64,000 nucleotides of DNA from the NCBI GenBank assembly GCA_036826475.1, contig DAISWG010000014.1:1-64000 (forward strand), read 5' to 3'. The position numbers and the translations under genes are program-made. The notes under the pieces were generated by a model, which was given only the letters and a program-made list of their open reading frames with translations, had not been told where the DNA came from and ran no database searches. Numbering within the stretch: the stretch's first letter is position 1; each line of letters starts with the position of its first letter. Below, in pieces: positions 26,925 through 34,839 of this stretch. This DNA comes from Miltoncostaea sp036826475. Its GTDB lineage: Bacteria > Actinomycetota > Thermoleophilia > Miltoncostaeales > Miltoncostaeaceae.

Positions 26925-27601
26925 CCCGGGACCCCGCCCGACGCGCGCAGGTCCTCGACGAGCCGGACGATCAGGTCGGCCACCTCGTCCGCGTCGAGCT
27001 CCGACGAGTCGATCACGATCGCGCCGTCGGCGACCCGCAGGGGGCTGGCGGCGCGGGTGGAGTCGATGTGGTCGCGGCGGCGGACGTCCTCGAGCACCTG
27101 GTCCAGGTCCATCGCCGTGCCGCGGTGCACCAGGTCGGCGTGGCGGCGGCGGGCCCGCTCCTCCAGCGACGCCGTCAGGAACACCTTGAGCTCGGCGTCG
27201 GGGACGACGGCGCTGCCGACGTCGCGGCCGTCGGACACCCACGAGCCGGACGACATCACGGCGCGCTGCCCGGCGACCATCTGCTCGCGCACGCCGGGGT
27301 GGGCGGCGACCTCCGACACGCGGGCGGCGACCTCGGGGTCGCGGATGGCGACGGTCACGTCCATGCCGGCGATGCTCACCCGGTCGCCGTCGTCGGTGGG
27401 CTCGATCCCGATGGGCTCGTCACGGGCGAGGGCGGCGAGGGCGTCGGCGTCGCCGGGCCCGATGCCCCGCTGCGCCGCGAGCCAGGTCAGGGCGCGGTAC
27501 ATCGCCCCGGTGTCGAGGTAGGCGGCGCCGAGGCGCCGCGCGACGGCGCGGGCGACCGTGCTCTTGCCGGCCCCGGCGGGGCCGTCGATCGCCACGATCA
27601 C
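26921..27601 (-). CDS. cmk: cytidylate kinase
   Basis: Phosphorylates CMP/dCMP. 226 residues with P-loop GPAGAGKST, YLDTGAMYRA, VSDGRDVGSAV and the lid LEERARRRHADL. GTG 27601 overlaps the aroA stop as GTGA; a second GTG two codons on is possible. Coupled between aroA and plsC. Confidence 0.96.
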   Translation of the reverse strand: MIVAIDGPAGAGKSTVARAVARRLGAAYLDTGAMYRALTWLAAQRGIGPGDADALAALARDEPIGIEPTDDGDRVSIAGMDVTVAIRDPEVAARVSEVAAHPGVREQMVAGQRAVMSSGSWVSDGRDVGSAVVPDAELKVFLTASLEERARRRHADLVHRGTAMDLDQVLEDVRRRDHIDSTRAASPLRVADGAIVIDSSELDADEVADLIVRLVEDLRASGGVPG

Positions 27602-28902
27602 GCCGCCAGCGCACCCAGGGCGACGAGGTCGCGGGCGAAGCCGGGGTAGGACACGGCGACCGCCTCGAACCCGGCGATGGCGACGCCCTCGGCGCTGGCC
27701 AGGCCGGCGACCGCCCCGAGGATGCTGAGGCGGTGGTCCCCGAGCGTCGCCACGTCGCCGCCGCGCAGCGACGGGGCGCCGGTCACGGCGAAGCCGTCCT
27801 CCCGCTCCTCGGCGTCGGCGCCCATCGCGCGGAGCGCGGCGACGACCGACGCGATGCGGTCGGTCTCCTTCACGCGCAGCTCCGCGGCGCCCCGGACGAC
27901 GGTGGTGCCCTCGGCGAACGCCCCCAGCAGGCCGACCAGGGGGAGCTCGTCGATCATCGCCGGGACCTCCTCCGGCGCCACCTCCGTGGCGCGGAGGGTG
28001 TCGGCGCGCGCGGCGACGAGGGTGCCGCAGGGTTCCCCCGCCACGTCGGCGCCGCGCTCCTCGCGGACGTCGGCGCCCATCCTCCGCATCACCGCGATCA
28101 GCCCGGTGCGGCCGGGGTTGAGGTTGACGCCGGGAAGCCGCACCTCGGGGTCGCCGAGCAGCACCCCCGCGACGAGCAGCCCCGCGGCCGAGGAGAAGTC
28201 GCCCGGCACCTCCATGTCCGGCAGCGCGAGCCCATCGACGGGGCCGGTGACGCCGACGGCGCCGCCCTCGCGCAGCAGCGGCACGCCCGCGGCCTCGAGC
28301 ATCCGCTCGGTGTGATCCCGCGACGGGGCCGGCTCGTGGACCCACGTCGTGCCCTCGGCGTAGAGCCCGGCGAGCAGCAGGCAACTCTTCACCTGGGCCG
28401 ACGCCACGGCGAGGTGGTGCTCCACCCCGCGCAGGGGGACCCCGCCGCTAACGACCACCGGGGGCGTCCCGCCGGGGGCGGTGAAGATCTGGGCGCCCAT
28501 GGCGCGCAGCGGCTGGGCGATCCGCGACATGGGGCGGCCGCGGAGGGAGTCGTCGCCGTCCAGGATCACGTTGTCGGCCGACTGGCCGGTCAGGATCCCG
28601 GTGGCGAGCCGCATCAGCGTCCCCGCGTTCGCGCAGTCCAGGTGCGGCGGGGGGCGAAGCCCGCGGAGCCCCCGCCCGGCCACGCGGACCTCGTCGCCGA
28701 GCTCCCCGGACACCGGCACCCGGCACGCCTCCACCAGCGCCAGGGTCGCCCCCGTGTCCTCCGAGTCGAGCGGCCGCGTGACGGTCACCTCGCGGTCGCC
28801 GATCGCCCCGAGCAGGAGCGCGCGGTGGGTCAGCGACTTGTCCGGCGGCACCTGGACGGAGCCGCGGAGCAACGGGACCGGGGCAACGCGCACGACCGCC
28901 AC
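27598..28902 (-). CDS. aroA: 3-phosphoshikimate 1-carboxyvinyltransferase (EPSP synthase)
   Basis: Sixth step of the shikimate pathway, joining shikimate 3-phosphate and phosphoenolpyruvate. 434 residues: PPDKSLTHRALLLGA, the PEP-binding loop ANAGTLMRL (family NAGTxxR), SAQVKSCLLLAG, and RVKETDRI in the C-terminal half. GTG 28902 has TAGGCT six bases upstream and no Shine-Dalgarno, so this is probably the leaderless first gene of aroA-cmk-plsC-der. Class I versus class II (glyphosate tolerance) was not resolved. Confidence 0.96.
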   Translation of the reverse strand: MAVVRVAPVPLLRGSVQVPPDKSLTHRALLLGAIGDREVTVTRPLDSEDTGATLALVEACRVPVSGELGDEVRVAGRGLRGLRPPPHLDCANAGTLMRLATGILTGQSADNVILDGDDSLRGRPMSRIAQPLRAMGAQIFTAPGGTPPVVVSGGVPLRGVEHHLAVASAQVKSCLLLAGLYAEGTTWVHEPAPSRDHTERMLEAAGVPLLREGGAVGVTGPVDGLALPDMEVPGDFSSAAGLLVAGVLLGDPEVRLPGVNLNPGRTGLIAVMRRMGADVREERGADVAGEPCGTLVAARADTLRATEVAPEEVPAMIDELPLVGLLGAFAEGTTVVRGAAELRVKETDRIASVVAALRAMGADAEEREDGFAVTGAPSLRGGDVATLGDHRLSILGAVAGLASAEGVAIAGFEAVAVSYPGFARDLVALGALAA

Positions 28903-28908
28903 CCCCCA

Positions 28909-28914
28909 AGCCTA
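28909..28914 (-). promoter_or_regulatory. -10 box of a leaderless promoter for aroA
   Basis: Minus-strand TAGGCT followed by TGGGGG and the GTG start. Same spacing (6) as at recG and def. Confidence 0.45.
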
Positions 28915-28992
28915 CTGAGCGCGCCGACCCAGTTCGGCGGCGGCCACCGGGGGTCGTTGACCTGCTTGACGGGACTGACAGAGAATCCGCCG

Positions 28993-30441
28993 GTGCCCGG
29001 GGACGCCGTCCGTCCGCTCCGCCGCGCCGCCGTCCTCGCGGCCGTGATCGCGGCCGCCGTGGCGGCGCCCGCGCAGGCCCAGTCGGACCAGACCGCGTAC
29101 GTCGCGACCGAGACCGGCGCGGTGTTCCAGTACGGCTTCGGCCCGGCCGGCGGGCTCGCGGCGCTCTCGCCGCCGTCGGTCGCCGCGAGCAGTGCCGCGC
29201 AGGACGTCGCGGTCAGCTCGGACGGGTTCTCGGTCTACGTCGCCGGCGAGGCCGCCATCGACCAGTACGACCTGCTCACCGACGGCACCCTCGGGCCGAA
29301 GAACCCGCCGTCGGTGGCCGCCCCGGTCGGCGCCGTCGCCATCGTCGTGTCGCCCGACCACACGTCGGTCTACGCCGCGGCCGACGACGCGCCGGCCGTG
29401 CTCCAGTACTCCGTTTCGGTGGCGGGGTCGACGCTCGTGCCCAAGGCGAGGCCGTCCGTGCCCCTGCCGGCGGGGACGAAGGCGGGCGGCGTGGCGATCT
29501 CCCCCGACGGGCGGTCCGTCTACGCGTCGTTCGTGACCAACTCCGCGAACACCCCGGCGAGCATCGCCCAGTTCGACGTCGGGGCGGGCGGCGCGCTGAC
29601 CCCCAAGAGCCCGGCGATCGTGGCCGCCGGCACCGGCCCCGCCGGCGCCGTCGTCGTCAGCGCCGACGGCCGGTCCGTGTACGTGGCGAACGCCGGGAGC
29701 GACACGATCTCCCAGTACGACGTCGGCGCGGGCGGGCGGTTGACGCCGAAGAGCGTGAGCGCGGTCGGCACCAACGCCGACCAGCCCGCGGACATCGCCC
29801 TCACGCCCGACGGCGCGTCGGCGTACGTGGCCGACCTCGGGGACCCGGGGGCCCCCGGCAGCGGGGCCGTCACCCAGTACACCGTCAACGCCGACGGGTC
29901 GCTCGCCCTCAAGCGGCCCTCCACCGTGCCGGCGGCCGGGCACCCGACCAGCATCGCGGTGAGCGCGGACTCCGCGTCCGTCTACGTCACCAGCGACGAC
30001 GCGGTGCTCCAGTTCACCATCGGCGCGGGCGGCAAGCTGACCCCGAAGAGCACCCCGTCGGTGCCCTCCGGCGGGCAGACGCGCGGCGTCGCCCTGGCCC
30101 CGCTCGTCGCGAGCGACGACGACGACGTGCTGTACGGCACCGCCGGCGACGACGTCATCCGCGGCAGGGGCGGCGACGACGTGGTCCGCGGGCTCCGCGG
30201 GGACGACGTCCTGGTCGGCGGCCGCGGGAGCGACCGGCTCATCGGCGGCCCCGGCGCCGACCGGATCCGCGGCGGGCCGGGCCGCGACGTCCTGAAGGGC
30301 GGCCCCGGCCGCGACGTGATCGACGCGCGCGACGGCGCGCCCGACCGGGTGCAGTGCGGCGCGGGCCGCGACGTGGCCCTGGCGGACGTGAGCGACCACG
30401 TGCACGGATGCGAGCGCGTCATCCGCGCCGCCGTCCCCTAG
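28993..30441 (+). CDS. secreted beta-propeller protein with RTX-type calcium repeats
   Basis: 482 residues. A signal peptide (LRRAAVLAAVIAAAVAAPAQA) is followed by about seven YVTN/lactonase-like blades, each with a pattern such as VAISPDGRSVYVA ... QYDVGAGGxLTPKS. From about residue 375 comes a run of nonapeptide repeats (GTAGDDVIRGRGGDDVV and further GGxGxDxL units), the calcium-binding RTX/hemolysin type. A C-terminal motif VQCGAGRD ... HGCERV has two Cys that could form a disulfide. Fits an exported calcium-stabilised wall or matrix protein. The start is GTG 28993, with weak upstream signals. Its TAG stop shares CTAG with the stop of the convergent 37-codon gene. Confidence 0.82.
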   Translation: MPGDAVRPLRRAAVLAAVIAAAVAAPAQAQSDQTAYVATETGAVFQYGFGPAGGLAALSPPSVAASSAAQDVAVSSDGFSVYVAGEAAIDQYDLLTDGTLGPKNPPSVAAPVGAVAIVVSPDHTSVYAAADDAPAVLQYSVSVAGSTLVPKARPSVPLPAGTKAGGVAISPDGRSVYASFVTNSANTPASIAQFDVGAGGALTPKSPAIVAAGTGPAGAVVVSADGRSVYVANAGSDTISQYDVGAGGRLTPKSVSAVGTNADQPADIALTPDGASAYVADLGDPGAPGSGAVTQYTVNADGSLALKRPSTVPAAGHPTSIAVSADSASVYVTSDDAVLQFTIGAGGKLTPKSTPSVPSGGQTRGVALAPLVASDDDDVLYGTAGDDVIRGRGGDDVVRGLRGDDVLVGGRGSDRLIGGPGADRIRGGPGRDVLKGGPGRDVIDARDGAPDRVQCGAGRDVALADVSDHVHGCERVIRAAVP

Positions 30442-30551
30442 GAGCCCGCGGCCCGCTCCCGGAGCAGCTCGGCGAGCTCCGCGACGAGCGGCGGGAAGCG
30501 ACTCAGCCCGGCGGAGTACCGGTTGCGCTCGGGGGTCGCGACGGGGTTCAC
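30438..30551 (-). CDS. 37-residue protein coupled to the upstream gene
   Basis: A short reading frame starting GTG 30551 that overlaps the stop of the upstream gene as GTGA, the junction type used by the real operons in this window. The product (VNPVATPERNRYSAGLSR start, then an amphipathic helix PLVAELAELLRERAAGS) has no recognised domain. It ends in TAG inside the shared CTAG at 30438-30441. Size makes it uncertain; the coupling is the main support. Confidence 0.5.
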   Translation of the reverse strand: MNPVATPERNRYSAGLSRFPPLVAELAELLRERAAGS

Positions 30552-31480
30552 GGCGCGACCGAGCGGGCCACGCGGAGGGCGACCTCGTCGCCGTCCGGGA
30601 TCCCCCGGACCTGGAGGCCGAAGGCGCGGTCGGGGGTCTCCCACACCAGGGTGACCAGCCCGCGGCTGCGCAGCATCCCCACCGCGTCGCCGATCGCGAC
30701 CTCGCGGGCGTGGAAGCCGCCCCCGTCCGGGCTCGCCAGCGGCGCCGGGGCCTGGCGCAGGAGCACGCGGGCGCCGCCGACACCCGTCCAGGCGATGACG
30801 ATCGCGGGCGGCGCCGCCGGGTAGGCGATGTCCGGCTCCACGCGGGGGCGGCCGCGCTCCAGGCCGTCCGGCATCCAGCGGGGCATCCACGGGTCGTACC
30901 CCACCTCGAAGGCCGCGTCGGCCAGACCGGGCGTCCAGCGGCCCGCGCCGATGCCGGCGCCCATCCCGTGGGTGGCCCCCATGCGCCCGCCGATCGACGC
31001 GCCGTCGAACGTCAGCTCCGAGATCCCAGGCCGCCCCAGGCGGCCGATCGGCTCGCCGCGCGCGTCCAGGGCGTCCACCGCCACCACCGCGACCTCGGCG
31101 GGGATCCGGGCCATCGCGAGGCCATCCTCCCCCACCGGCACCGGGGGCACCGGCTCGTCGGTCGCCAGCACCGGCTGCACGGCCGCCGCCTCCGGCGCGG
31201 CGCGCGCCACCAGGACCCGGTCCTCCAGCTCCGGGGCCATCTCCACGGCGACCGTCGCCGCCACGACCGGCCGCCACCGGCTCGGTCGCGCCGGCGGCGT
31301 CGCGACCCGGGCCAGCACCGCGCCGCCGGGCGAGACCCACGCGACCCGGGCGCGGGGCGGGTCACCGGCCACCGACGCGGCGACCACCGCGCCGCCCGGC
31401 CCTCCGCCCAGCGCGACCGGCACCGGATGGCCCAGCGCCGCCTCGGCCAAGCCGCGATCCCCGGGCGGAACGGCATCCAT
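30548..31480 (-). CDS. hypothetical protein
   Basis: 310 residues, not recognised. Contains no clear signal peptide or transmembrane helix. The sequence is rich in Ala, Gly, Pro and Val with a predicted all-beta character, and a central stretch DGASIGGRMGATHGMGAGIGAG rich in Gly and Met. Late motifs VEPDIAYP and VTLVWETPDRAFGLQVRG give little clue. ATG 31480 is divergent from the zinc-ribbon gene. A 37-codon gene follows with GTGA overlap. Codon use matches neighbours, which argues it is real. Confidence 0.6.
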   Translation of the reverse strand: MDAVPPGDRGLAEAALGHPVPVALGGGPGGAVVAASVAGDPPRARVAWVSPGGAVLARVATPPARPSRWRPVVAATVAVEMAPELEDRVLVARAAPEAAAVQPVLATDEPVPPVPVGEDGLAMARIPAEVAVVAVDALDARGEPIGRLGRPGISELTFDGASIGGRMGATHGMGAGIGAGRWTPGLADAAFEVGYDPWMPRWMPDGLERGRPRVEPDIAYPAAPPAIVIAWTGVGGARVLLRQAPAPLASPDGGGFHAREVAIGDAVGMLRSRGLVTLVWETPDRAFGLQVRGIPDGDEVALRVARSVAP

Positions 31481-31534
31481 CCGTCCATCTCAGCACACCG
31501 GGGGCCGTCCGAGGTCCCCGTCATCCTGCCGCGC

Positions 31535-31678
31535 ATGCCCACCATCCCGTGCCACGACTGCGGCCACCCCGTCCCCGAGGGCGCCGAGATCTGGCTGGAC
31601 GCCGACGGCGCTCCCGACGAGGCCGGCGGCGAGCCCTACTGCCCGGGTTGCGCGGCGCCGCTCGGGATCGCCGCCTAG
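31535..31678 (+). CDS. small zinc-ribbon protein
   Basis: 47 residues with two CxxC knuckles (CHDC at 6-9 and CPGC at 37-40), the spacing of a rubredoxin-like or zinc-ribbon fold: MPTIPCHDCGHPVPEG ... GGEPYCPGCAAPLG. No function can be assigned. The stop lies 7 bases before the hydrolase start, suggesting joint transcription. No convincing Shine-Dalgarno. Confidence 0.6.
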   Translation: MPTIPCHDCGHPVPEGAEIWLDADGAPDEAGGEPYCPGCAAPLGIAA

Positions 31679-31685
31679 CCACGGC

Positions 31686-32507
31686 ATGACCTCCGCCGGG
31701 CCGGTGCCCTTCACCGTCGTGCGCGACGGCGTGGAACTCCAGGGCGAGGAGGGCGGCGAGGGCTCGCCCGTGCTGCTGCTGCACGGCCTGACCGCGACGC
31801 GGCGGTACGTCGTCCACGGCTCCCGGATGATGGAGCGCGCCGGGCAACGGGTGGTCGCCTACGACGCCCGCGGCCACGGCGAGTCCGGGCCCGCCGACGG
31901 GCCCGGCGCCTACACGTACGACGCGCTCGTGGCCGACGCCGTGGCCGTGCTCGACGACCGCGACATCGATCGAGCCGTCGTCGTGGGCCAGTCGATGGGC
32001 TCCGCGACCGCGGTGGCGCTCGCGCTCCGCCACCCGGAGCGCGTGTCCGCGCTCGTCGTGGTCACGCCCGCGCACCGGGGCGCGCCGAGCCCGGACCTGG
32101 ACCGGTGGGACCGAATGGCCGAGGGCCTCGAGCGCGGCGGCCCCGAGGGGTTCCTGGAGGCGCTCGGCACCTTCACCATGGACGAGCGCTACCGCGACGC
32201 CGTGCGGACGGTGATCCTCCAGCGGCTCGGGCGCCACGCCCATCCCGACGCCGTCGCCCAGGCCCTGCGCGGCATCCCGCGCTCCGCCGCCTTCGACGGC
32301 CTGGACGCCCTCGGCGGGATCGCCGCACCCACGCTCATCGTCGGCAGCCGCGACGCCGCCGACCCCGACCACCCGCTCGCGGTGGCCGAGGAGTACGCCC
32401 GCCGGATCCCGGGCGCGCGGCTCGCGGTGGAGGATCCGGGCGAGTCGCCGCTCGCCTGGCGGGGCGGCGCGCTCTCCCGGGAGGTCCTCTCCCTGATCGG
32501 CGCCTAG
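31686..32507 (+). CDS. alpha/beta hydrolase with an apparently missing catalytic His
   Basis: 273 residues of the alpha/beta hydrolase fold: LLLHGLTA (oxyanion region), DARGHGESG, nucleophile elbow VGQSMGSA (Ser about residue 105), and LIVGSRDAADPDHPL (acid Asp). Where the family has a GHxP loop the sequence reads VEDPGESPLAWRG, so the catalytic His seems replaced by Glu. It may be inactive or use another base. ATG 31686 follows the zinc-ribbon gene by 7 bases. Its stop shares CTAG with the convergent secreted protein. Confidence 0.85.
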   Translation: MTSAGPVPFTVVRDGVELQGEEGGEGSPVLLLHGLTATRRYVVHGSRMMERAGQRVVAYDARGHGESGPADGPGAYTYDALVADAVAVLDDRDIDRAVVVGQSMGSATAVALALRHPERVSALVVVTPAHRGAPSPDLDRWDRMAEGLERGGPEGFLEALGTFTMDERYRDAVRTVILQRLGRHAHPDAVAQALRGIPRSAAFDGLDALGGIAAPTLIVGSRDAADPDHPLAVAEEYARRIPGARLAVEDPGESPLAWRGGALSREVLSLIGA

Positions 32508-33079
32508 ACGTCCCCTGGATCGTCGGCGCCCGGGTCGTCGGCCACGGGCGGGTCGTCGCCGGTGCCGGGGTCGTCCCAGGACGGATCGTCGGGGTCGGCG
32601 CCCGGGTCGTCCCCGAGCGCCGGCGGCAGGGTCACGACCACCCGCGAGGCGGGCATCACGACCTCGCCGGACTGCGCGCGGACCACGCGTGGCAGGCGGC
32701 CGGCGGCCTCCACGTCCACGTCGTCCGCCGCCAGGTCCAGCGCGTCGAACAGATCGGCCGGCGCGATACGGATGCGGTTGCCGTCGGCGTCCACCATGGT
32801 CAGCCGCGTGGTGGCGGTGATCCTCAGGGTCACGGTGACGCCGCGGCGCACCAGGCGCCGCAGGGAGCGGGGCCCCTTCGCGACGTCGGCGGGGGCGAGG
32901 GAGAGCAGGCCGAGACCGGCGTCCCAGTCGGACGCGACGCCGTCGATCTGGGTGCGCACCGCCGGTGTCGCGGGCGCCTTGCCCCGCGCCTTGGCGTGCG
33001 GCGCGGCCGTCGCGGAGCCCAGCGTGCCGACCAGCACGGCGAGGGCTGCGGCGAGGACGATGAGCGGTCGGGTCGGCAT
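32504..33079 (-). CDS. secreted protein with an acidic Asp/Pro-rich tail
   Basis: 191 residues. Signal peptide (LIVLAAALAVLVGTLGSATAAP) followed by a domain of about 110 residues with a VTVTLRITATTRLTMVD beta-rich core that may be OB-like, then a C-terminal tail of about 40 residues dominated by Asp, Pro and Gly (DDPGADPDDPSWDDPGT). No family recognised. The acidic tail could bind calcium or wall polymers; that is speculation. Confidence 0.7.
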   Translation of the reverse strand: MPTRPLIVLAAALAVLVGTLGSATAAPHAKARGKAPATPAVRTQIDGVASDWDAGLGLLSLAPADVAKGPRSLRRLVRRGVTVTLRITATTRLTMVDADGNRIRIAPADLFDALDLAADDVDVEAAGRLPRVVRAQSGEVVMPASRVVVTLPPALGDDPGADPDDPSWDDPGTGDDPPVADDPGADDPGDV

Positions 33080-33125
33080 GGGGCTCCGCGGTCGGGGATC
33101 CTGTGGTCAGATGGGACATCGGCAG

Positions 33126-33177
33126 CCGTCGACGATCCGTCGAGGGCGCCCGTCGATTCCGGCATGGGTGATCCGTC
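33126..33177 (+). promoter_or_regulatory. candidate ECF-type promoter with three CCGTCGA repeats
   Basis: CCGTCGA occurs at 33126-33132, 33137-33143 and 33150-33156. The last copy is followed after 17 bases by CGTC (33174-33177). CGTCGA-N17-CGTC resembles ECF sigma promoters, including the TGTCGA-type -35 described for the ECF42 group encoded directly downstream, so this is a candidate autoregulated promoter. The extra copies could be tandem promoters. Confidence 0.45.
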
Positions 33178-33229
33178 TATCGGGTGAGGACGGCGGAACG
33201 GCCCCGTCCACGAGCCGAGGAGGCCAACG

Positions 33230-33577
33230 ATGCGCTACCTGCTCCTGATCCACATCGACGAGACCGGCTTCGCCGACGCGGGCGACGAGGCGCGCGAGAT
33301 GATGGACGCCTACATGCGGTACTCCGAGGCCATCCAGGCGGAGGGGATCATGCGGGGCGGCGACGCCCTCCATCCGTCCGGCACCGCCACCGTCGTGCGC
33401 GTGCGCGACGGCGAGACCCTGCTGTCGGACGGGCCGTACGCCGAGGCCCGCGAGCAGCTCGGCGGCTACTACGAGGTGGAGTGCGAGAGCCTCGACCAGG
33501 CGATCGACGCCGCCCGCCGGATCCCCGGCGCGGCGTTCGGCGCGATCGAGGTGCGCCCGATCGTGGAGTTCGCCTGA
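33230..33577 (+). CDS. DGPF-domain (YCII-related) protein
   Basis: 115 residues of the YCII-related/DGPF family: starts MRYLLLIHIDE and carries SDGPYAEAREQLGGYYEVE, the name-giving DGPF region (here DGPY). The biochemical role is unknown. Genes of this family sit next to ECF42 sigma factors across actinobacteria, exactly as here. ATG 33230 has a strong GAGGAGG 6 bases upstream. Confidence 0.92.
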   Translation: MRYLLLIHIDETGFADAGDEAREMMDAYMRYSEAIQAEGIMRGGDALHPSGTATVVRVRDGETLLSDGPYAEAREQLGGYYEVECESLDQAIDAARRIPGAAFGAIEVRPIVEFA

Positions 33578-34839
33578 GCGACACCGCCCACGACGCCGTC
33601 GCCCACGACGCCGTCGCCCGGGCGTTCCGGGACGGCTACGGGCGGGCGGTCGCGCTGCTGGCGCGCGTCCTCGGCGACATCGACCGCGCCGAGGACGCGC
33701 TGCAGGAGGCGGCCGCCGTCGCGCTGGAGCGGTGGGCGCGCGACGGCGTGCCCCGCAACCCGGCGGCGTGGCTCGTCACCACCGCGCGCAACCGGGCCAT
33801 CGACCGCGTCCGCGCCGATCGGACGCGGTCGCGGTCGGAGGAGGCGCGCGCGCGGACGTTTGAGGAGGCCGCCATCGACATCCCCGTCACCGACGACCCG
33901 CCCGTCCCCGATGAGCGCCTGGCCCTGATGTTCGCCTGCTGCCACCCGGCGCTGGCGATGGAGGCCCGCGTCACGCTCACCCTGCGGCTCGTCGCCGGCC
34001 TCACGGTTCCCGAGATCGCCCGGGCGCTGCTGATGGACCCGGCGTCGGTGGCCCAGCGGCTCGTGCGGGCCAAGCGGAAGATCCGGGACGCCGGCATCCC
34101 GATCGCCGAGCCGCCGCGGGAGCGCCTGCCGGAGCGGATCGACGGGGTGCTGACCGTCCTCTACCTCGTCTACACCGAGGGGCACACGGCCACGTCGGGC
34201 GGGACGCTGCGTCGCGACGACGTGGCGCGGGAGGCGATCCGGCTCGCGGAGGCGCTCCACGGCCTGATGCCCGACGAGGCGGAGCCGGCCGCCCTGCTGG
34301 CCCTGATGCTGCTGCACCACGCCCGCCGCGCCGGCCGTTCGGGCCCCGACGGGGCGCTGGTGCTGCTGGCCGACCAGGACCGCTCGCGGTGGGACCGCGA
34401 CGCGATCGCCCGCGGCGGTGCTCTGGTGGAGCGGGCCCTGCGGATGCGGCGGCCGCCCGGCCGCTACGCGGTGGAGGCGGCGATCGCGGCCGTCCACGCC
34501 GAGGCGGCGAGCGCGGACGCCACCGACTGGGCCCAGATCCTGGGGCTCTACGACGTGCTCGCCGCGGTGGCGCCCTCCCCGGTGGTCGCGCTGAACCGCG
34601 CGGTGGCCCTCGCGGAGGTCCGCGGCCCGGCGGCGGGGCTCGATGAGCTGGAGGCGCTCACCGCCGACGGGCGCCTGGACGGCTACGCGCCCCTCCACGC
34701 CGCCCGCGCCGGCATGCTCCGGCGCCTCGGCCGCGGCGGCGAGGCGGCGGCCGCGTACGCGCGGGCGGCGGACCTGGCCGCCAACCCCGCCGAGCGCGCC
34801 CACCTGACCGCTCAGGCGGAGGAGGCCGGCCCCGCCTGA
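33574..34839 (+). CDS. ECF42-type RNA polymerase sigma factor with TPR-like C-terminal domain
   Basis: 421 residues. Region sigma2 is ARVLGDIDRAEDALQEA ... RNPAAWLVTTARNRAIDRVR; sigma4 is LRLVAGLTVPEIARALLM ... VAQRLVRAKRKI. The long helical C-terminal extension (about 180-421) with Ala-rich TPR-like repeats replaces a classic anti-sigma partner in this group (SigJ/ECF42-like). No ATG/GTG lies at the right place; CTG 33574 overlaps the stop of the DGPF gene as CTGA with GGAG five bases upstream. The 3' end overlaps tyrA, on the opposite strand, by 28 bases. Confidence 0.92.
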   Translation: MSDTAHDAVAHDAVARAFRDGYGRAVALLARVLGDIDRAEDALQEAAAVALERWARDGVPRNPAAWLVTTARNRAIDRVRADRTRSRSEEARARTFEEAAIDIPVTDDPPVPDERLALMFACCHPALAMEARVTLTLRLVAGLTVPEIARALLMDPASVAQRLVRAKRKIRDAGIPIAEPPRERLPERIDGVLTVLYLVYTEGHTATSGGTLRRDDVAREAIRLAEALHGLMPDEAEPAALLALMLLHHARRAGRSGPDGALVLLADQDRSRWDRDAIARGGALVERALRMRRPPGRYAVEAAIAAVHAEAASADATDWAQILGLYDVLAAVAPSPVVALNRAVALAEVRGPAAGLDELEALTADGRLDGYAPLHAARAGMLRRLGRGGEAAAAYARAADLAANPAERAHLTAQAEEAGPA

